Source of the DNA: Diprion similis
Taxonomy: Eukaryota; Arthropoda; Insecta; Hymenoptera; Diprionidae
Direction of reading: 5' to 3'
NCBI RefSeq assembly: GCF_021155765.1
Contig: NC_060112.1
Coordinates: forward strand, 17,608,001-17,672,000
DNA: 64,000 nucleotides
Shown here: piece after piece, positions 60,132 to 64,000 of the stretch
Position numbering within the stretch: the first letter of the stretch is position 1
Layout: each line of letters starts with the position of its first letter
The notes under the pieces: model-generated
Seen by the model: the letters and a program-made list of their open reading frames with translations, nothing else
What the model was told of the DNA's origin: nothing
The model's database searches: none
Program-made: the position numbers and the translations under genes

Positions 60132-60221
60132 GTTTCGCCTGTATATAGACAACCGTAGTTACATCTTAGGTACTTGCTTGCGTGTAAGATGTAACTTTGG
60201 TTGCCTGTCTGCCGGCGAAAC
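60132..60221 (+). ncRNA. microRNA-precursor-like hairpin (candidate)
   Basis: A 90-base self-complementary segment. TTACATCTTA (60159-60168) pairs perfectly with TAAGATGTAA (60185-60194) around a 16-base loop. Outward the stem continues about 27 more positions with four single mismatches (60156/60197, 60149/60204, 60144/60209, 60140/60213) and three G-T pairs, closing with GTTTCGCC/GGCGAAAC. Stem length, evenly spaced single mismatches and loop size are those of animal pre-miRNAs. I could not match the arms to any insect miRNA I know. The hairpin is symmetric enough that either strand could be transcribed. Confidence 0.4.
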
Positions 60222-62422
60222 TTCTTTCGTGCCGGTGTTCTCCATGGAAAACTTGGATTACATAAATATCTGTAACTATCTAGCCATCCGCGAGAACATT
60301 TCTACAAACCAATATAAAGTTGCGATAATTCTGCAACTGTAAGATTCCAGCCTACATATTATAAGAAAATTGAATGTTTATTACACGCGTGTACAAACAA
60401 CATGACCTTATCGTGGCAACCTTGTATTGTTAATCCTTATTCTTGAAAATCAACGCACATCTGAATGCTAGATTGACGGGTGTAGGTAGTAAATTGTATG
60501 CATACAAAGTGCAGCTGACAGTAATTTGCTTAGTACTGGCTGACATATCGAGATCTGATGACACTTGAATTACTAATTACTGCACAGTGACGTGCGTGTT
60601 TTTTTTTCGAAAAATTAATCTTGTAAGTGGTTTTTGCACTCAACGTGACACCTATGAATGCCTTGTGTCATCTCATAACGATATTGTCAACGCAGCGTTG
60701 AATCTTGTTTTTACGCGGTCGAAAAATTTCCATCAAACGTGTTGACCGTTTAGCCTCATCGATGTGTTTTATAATTTTTTGTCATTCAGTGTGTAATACA
60801 AGACGAGAGTTTATTAGCAGTCTGACGACGTTTTATACCTCTTATCCATTCTTCCTCCTCGAATTTGTTGTAAGTGCAAAATCTCACAGTGGCATCAAAC
60901 TTACAACTTTTTCAGGCATTAGCATCGTTCAATTTATTGTTTTAGTTCTAATAAATTACTTAGATAAAGAATTTAAAAAATTATCCACATGCCGTTTTCG
61001 ATAGCCAAATATTTTTTTCGCGGGATTTGCAGATTATACAAGGACTAATGACATTGTGCGATTGTATTTTTATGAACAGTGGTAATTTAAATTGACGAAA
61101 AGAATAATGAATTTCATAACACTGTAAAATTTCTGTTCAAATAAATTTTACTGTCGCGCAAATGCAGAGGTGTATTTGAAAATTCGTTTAGTTATAGCCG
61201 TTATGTATAGCTACAGTTTAACTTGCCGTTTTTACTCTACGGCACAGTCACGAAAGCGTAATCTTGCTTTCGTGATCAATCGAATTATTCAATGCGGCGG
61301 TCCGATCGTTGTATAATTGTTACTCTTTCGGCTATTTATATTTATATTCTGACCATATTTTAAAATCCTGGACAAATCCTCATCTTTCTACTTGAATGAT
61401 TGCAGTGTTAATCGTCGAATTACCTGCTTCGCGTAATGTGAGTAACGCTTCTTATTTTTCTATAATAAATCAACGCGGTATACGACTGTAATTAATACGA
61501 TAAATGACCGAACGATTACGCGAAATACGTGTATCTGAATTGTGATTTTGCACAATTCTATTCTATCGGCTAATTAGTCCAATATCGTTACGAAAGTTGA
61601 ACATGTCTTTTTAGTTGTTGGCTGCAGCCACGATGACGTTGATGACGAAACTACGTACGTCACGCGCTCACTTCCGTTTTAACTGACTTCATAAATTTGT
61701 TTTTGATTAAGAAAGTAGTCAGGTAACGTAACGGTCACCGAATGAAATCTATATAATCTTATTGCGTATATATAATATAAGGTTATAAAAGGCTTAGCGT
61801 GATGTTCTATCTCGCATGTGAATCTTTGCGAGTCCTTCGAAACAAGATTCACCCATTTTTTATGGATATGGAATGTAATTAGGGGATTATTATACAGGAA
61901 ACATCGATACCTTCCGATCATTAAAATCTAAATTCGCTGACCTTTATTATTTATTACTTTTTGAGGTAAGCATTTTCCTGTCGTTTACTGTAATATTTGT
62001 TCTACTAAAGCATTATACTCTTAATTAGTCAAATAATAATTAATGTCGAACTGTTTTTCTTTGCCACAATCGGTTCGGATGAGGTATATTTTATAATATT
62101 TCATGCACGCGCTAGGCTGCAGTTACGCAACCGAAGAAAATTTCTTACGCAATCTTATACATCATACTTTCTATTGATATAATATTTCGTTATGAGAACA
62201 AATGAATTGCCAAGCAACATCGTACGTGCAGATTTCGAAAAATTTATTATTCCTCTCGTTTATAATATCATACATTTCCTTCTTCATTAGAATTACATTA
62301 GATTCCATTCTCTATATTGAATTTGCAAAATCATACCATTAATTTATGCGAGTTTTGCAACAGGTTGAATAATCATTTCACTCGTTATATTATATGCATG
62401 CATGTACATATTATTGCTGCAG
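60222..62422. other. AT-rich intergenic DNA
   Basis: No gene firmly supported. A small perfect hairpin (TCACGAAAGC ... GCTTTCGTGA) lies at about 61248-61275. A plus-strand frame ending at 61004 is membrane-protein-like but lacks an upstream ATG. Confidence 0.4.
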
Positions 62423-62671
62423 CAAGCGCATCAGCACCGTACTGTTATTGAAAATTTGTTACAATTCCAAAACACGCGTTACGTAAGTAATTCGTTGTGC
62501 AATCTGGACTATAATTGCGATAATGACAATTTATTTATAAATCATCGAAATAAGCCGAAGAGAAATTTTCTTGGAACCAATTACTGCACCGTGCTGATTC
62601 TTACTCAAATATTGATCTTACTAATTACTTGCGTTGCGACCTTCGTTCTCACAAGTTACGAGGTTTTTTAA
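62423..62671 (+). CDS. Candidate 3' exon with a C-terminal transmembrane helix
   Basis: An open frame after a good acceptor (TTATTGCTGCAG) at 62422 and ending with TAA at 62671, 82 residues. It has a hydrophilic, Asn-rich first part, then NKPKRNFLGTNY and a hydrophobic stretch of about 22 residues (TVLILTQILILLITCVATFV) followed by a short tail. An ATG also occurs upstream at 62402 in the same frame, so a small single-exon membrane protein is possible. I do not recognise the family. Confidence 0.25.
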   Translation, partial: QAHQHRTVIENLLQFQNTRYVSNSLCNLDYNCDNDNLFINHRNKPKRNFLGTNYCTVLILTQILILLITCVATFVLTSYEVF

Positions 62672-64000
62672 TGATCAACATTCGTCAATTGTAAAATATC
62701 GATATTCCTTTCCATTCAATTTCGGTCTAGAATGACCAAAAAAAATGGTTACAAAGTTTCTTCCTCTCACCGAGACCTCACGGTCAAATCATCATGATAA
62801 CATTGAACATTCCCAAGTTCATCGTGTTCCAGTACCCCCTCTAATTTTGGCATTGAAAAAAAGCCTCGAAATCCGACACGTGTACATCAATCACAAGCGT
62901 TCAACAACATCTTGTTTACAGGCTGCTCGTTAAACCGCAATGACGTCGATTCCACCCAAAGAAATTCTTTTGCAATAGCTGGCCTCTGTGACTTAGGCAT
63001 TACAGTCGAGTGGTTGGAATATGGACAATTTGTACAACGTTTAACTGAATATTGAACTCTTTTTACCCGGCTATATTGTATAACGTTACGTATTACGTAC
63101 CTACATAGGTATAGGTATACGCACGTCGCTCAGGATACGTTAATACAACATATTTTCATTATATCGCATACATCGCCACGCTCTTGTAGTCAATAGGCGA
63201 AAGTCTCGCGACCGGTTCACTAGCCTTCTGTAGAGGAGAGACTGTCAGACACCTCATAGCCTCGGGTTCTATGGTGCAAATCGTATCCCGCAATGCTCAT
63301 GGACGCCTTCAATTATACTCCCAGTGAAGAAAGGAGAGCCGATGATGGTGCCATCCATTTGAATAATTCATCACGATTGTAGGGCTCTTGCCTTTCGTTG
63401 CTGGACATTGTTCCGGTTTCAATATGACCGGTTGCTGGATTTGGTTGCGGTGTATTACACAGCTTTACTGGAATGAACGCGTCGCGAGCATTCAAACAGA
63501 CGACGAGATGAGCTAATGGTTGTCAGTCAATGCTGCGCACCTCCTCAGTTTACAATAAAATTGTCACAGACTTTACGGGCTAATTGGCTTCCAGTTCATT
63601 CCGTAGCTGATGGTTCTTGAAATTTTTGGATCCAAAACAGCTTTGATTGCAAGTAAAAGCGCTCATGATAACTCTATAAACATAAACAAGGCTCCGTCCA
63701 TTTAGATGTGCTACGATGTCGCAGGCAAAGCTACTTTTCTCGGTGTAGTCGTCATTGGAACTTGTGCGCATTTCGTTTTTCGACCTAACGTGACGTTTAT
63801 GAGTCAGAATTTTCCTGGGTCGTGGGCCTGTCGGAGTCGGTGAGAGTGGGACCTGATGGTTTCAATTTCCATTCAGTAATAAATACAGACTTCGAATTAC
63901 TGTAACATTTCCTCTCGCACCCCGATAATTTCCCTCTGTGATCTACAAAAAACGTACCTTAATTTCAGGTGGGGTTTAAAATATGTAAGAGTTAAAAAGT
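62672..64000. other. Right-hand end of window, no gene firmly supported
   Basis: Two minus-strand frames, 63313-63495 (contains MSSNERQEPYNRDELFKW after a good ATG context) and 63580-63771, look more protein-like than average but have no family features. They could be exons of a gene lying further right. Confidence 0.3.

Noticed and set aside
60705..61004. Possible gustatory-receptor fragment (hydrophobic frame with TSYPFFLLEF)
   Set aside because: Begins at a non-ATG codon. The only good donor/acceptor pair inside would remove a 46-base intron and break the frame, and no Gr signature could be confirmed.

Overview
This is a 64-kb window of an insect nuclear genome. It is intron-bearing and AT-rich, with GT..AG splice sites, AATAAA signals, many microsatellites, many short inverted-repeat (MITE-like) elements and a few CpG-rich promoter-like islands. 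There are no bacterial operons and no recognisable rRNA, tRNA or CRISPR. The gene content (a fatty acyl-CoA reductase cluster, a FLYWCH finger gene, a BED finger exon) and the small introns suit a holometabolous insect. A hymenopteran such as a sawfly is my guess from general character, not a demonstrated assignment.

Layout. 0-5 kb: intergenic DNA, a BED zinc-finger exon on the minus strand (2.2-2.5 kb) and two abutting TTAA-flanked MITEs (3.87-4.56 kb). 5-8 kb: an orphan TATA/initiator promoter on the plus strand and CpG-rich DNA with no coding exon I can recognise. 8.4-11 kb: a three-exon FLYWCH zinc-finger gene (minus) with a possible CRE/CCAAT promoter. 12.4-13.1 kb: a hAT transposase C-terminal relic and a tandem repeat. 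13.7-37.8 kb: the main locus, four fatty acyl-CoA reductase (FAR) genes. FAR-A (15.2-18.6) and FAR-B (21.2-26.0) are near-identical tandem copies on the plus strand. FAR-C (28.2-30.4, plus) has the same four-exon structure. FAR-D (34.8-37.8, minus) is convergent to the others, has five exons at different positions, and is a more distant paralogue. All four keep the NAD(P)H-binding TGxxGxxG motif, the YxxxK catalytic motif and a FAR C-terminal region, so all look functional. Such enzymes reduce fatty acyl-CoA to fatty alcohols for waxes, cuticular lipids or pheromones.

38-64 kb: mostly non-coding DNA with several mobile-element footprints (a TTAA MITE at 38.8 kb, a piggyBac-like MITE at 46.4 kb, a CAGGGTGTCC-ended element at 47.1 kb, a long near-perfect palindrome at 49.6 kb, further inverted repeats at 56.2 and 56.6 kb). 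There is a CpG island with a possible first coding exon (55.9 kb, minus), two candidate orphan 3' exons (59.7 kb minus, 62.4 kb plus) and a microRNA-precursor-like hairpin at 60.1 kb.

Most notable points: the FAR-A/FAR-B pair shows abrupt changes of similarity that suggest gene conversion. Comparing the two copies also acts as a natural empty-site/filled-site test that dates several insertions, including a 353-bp element with a 9-bp target duplication and a 1.4-kb palindromic element that survives only as a half copy in FAR-A. All exon structures were inferred by eye from splice signals and family resemblance.
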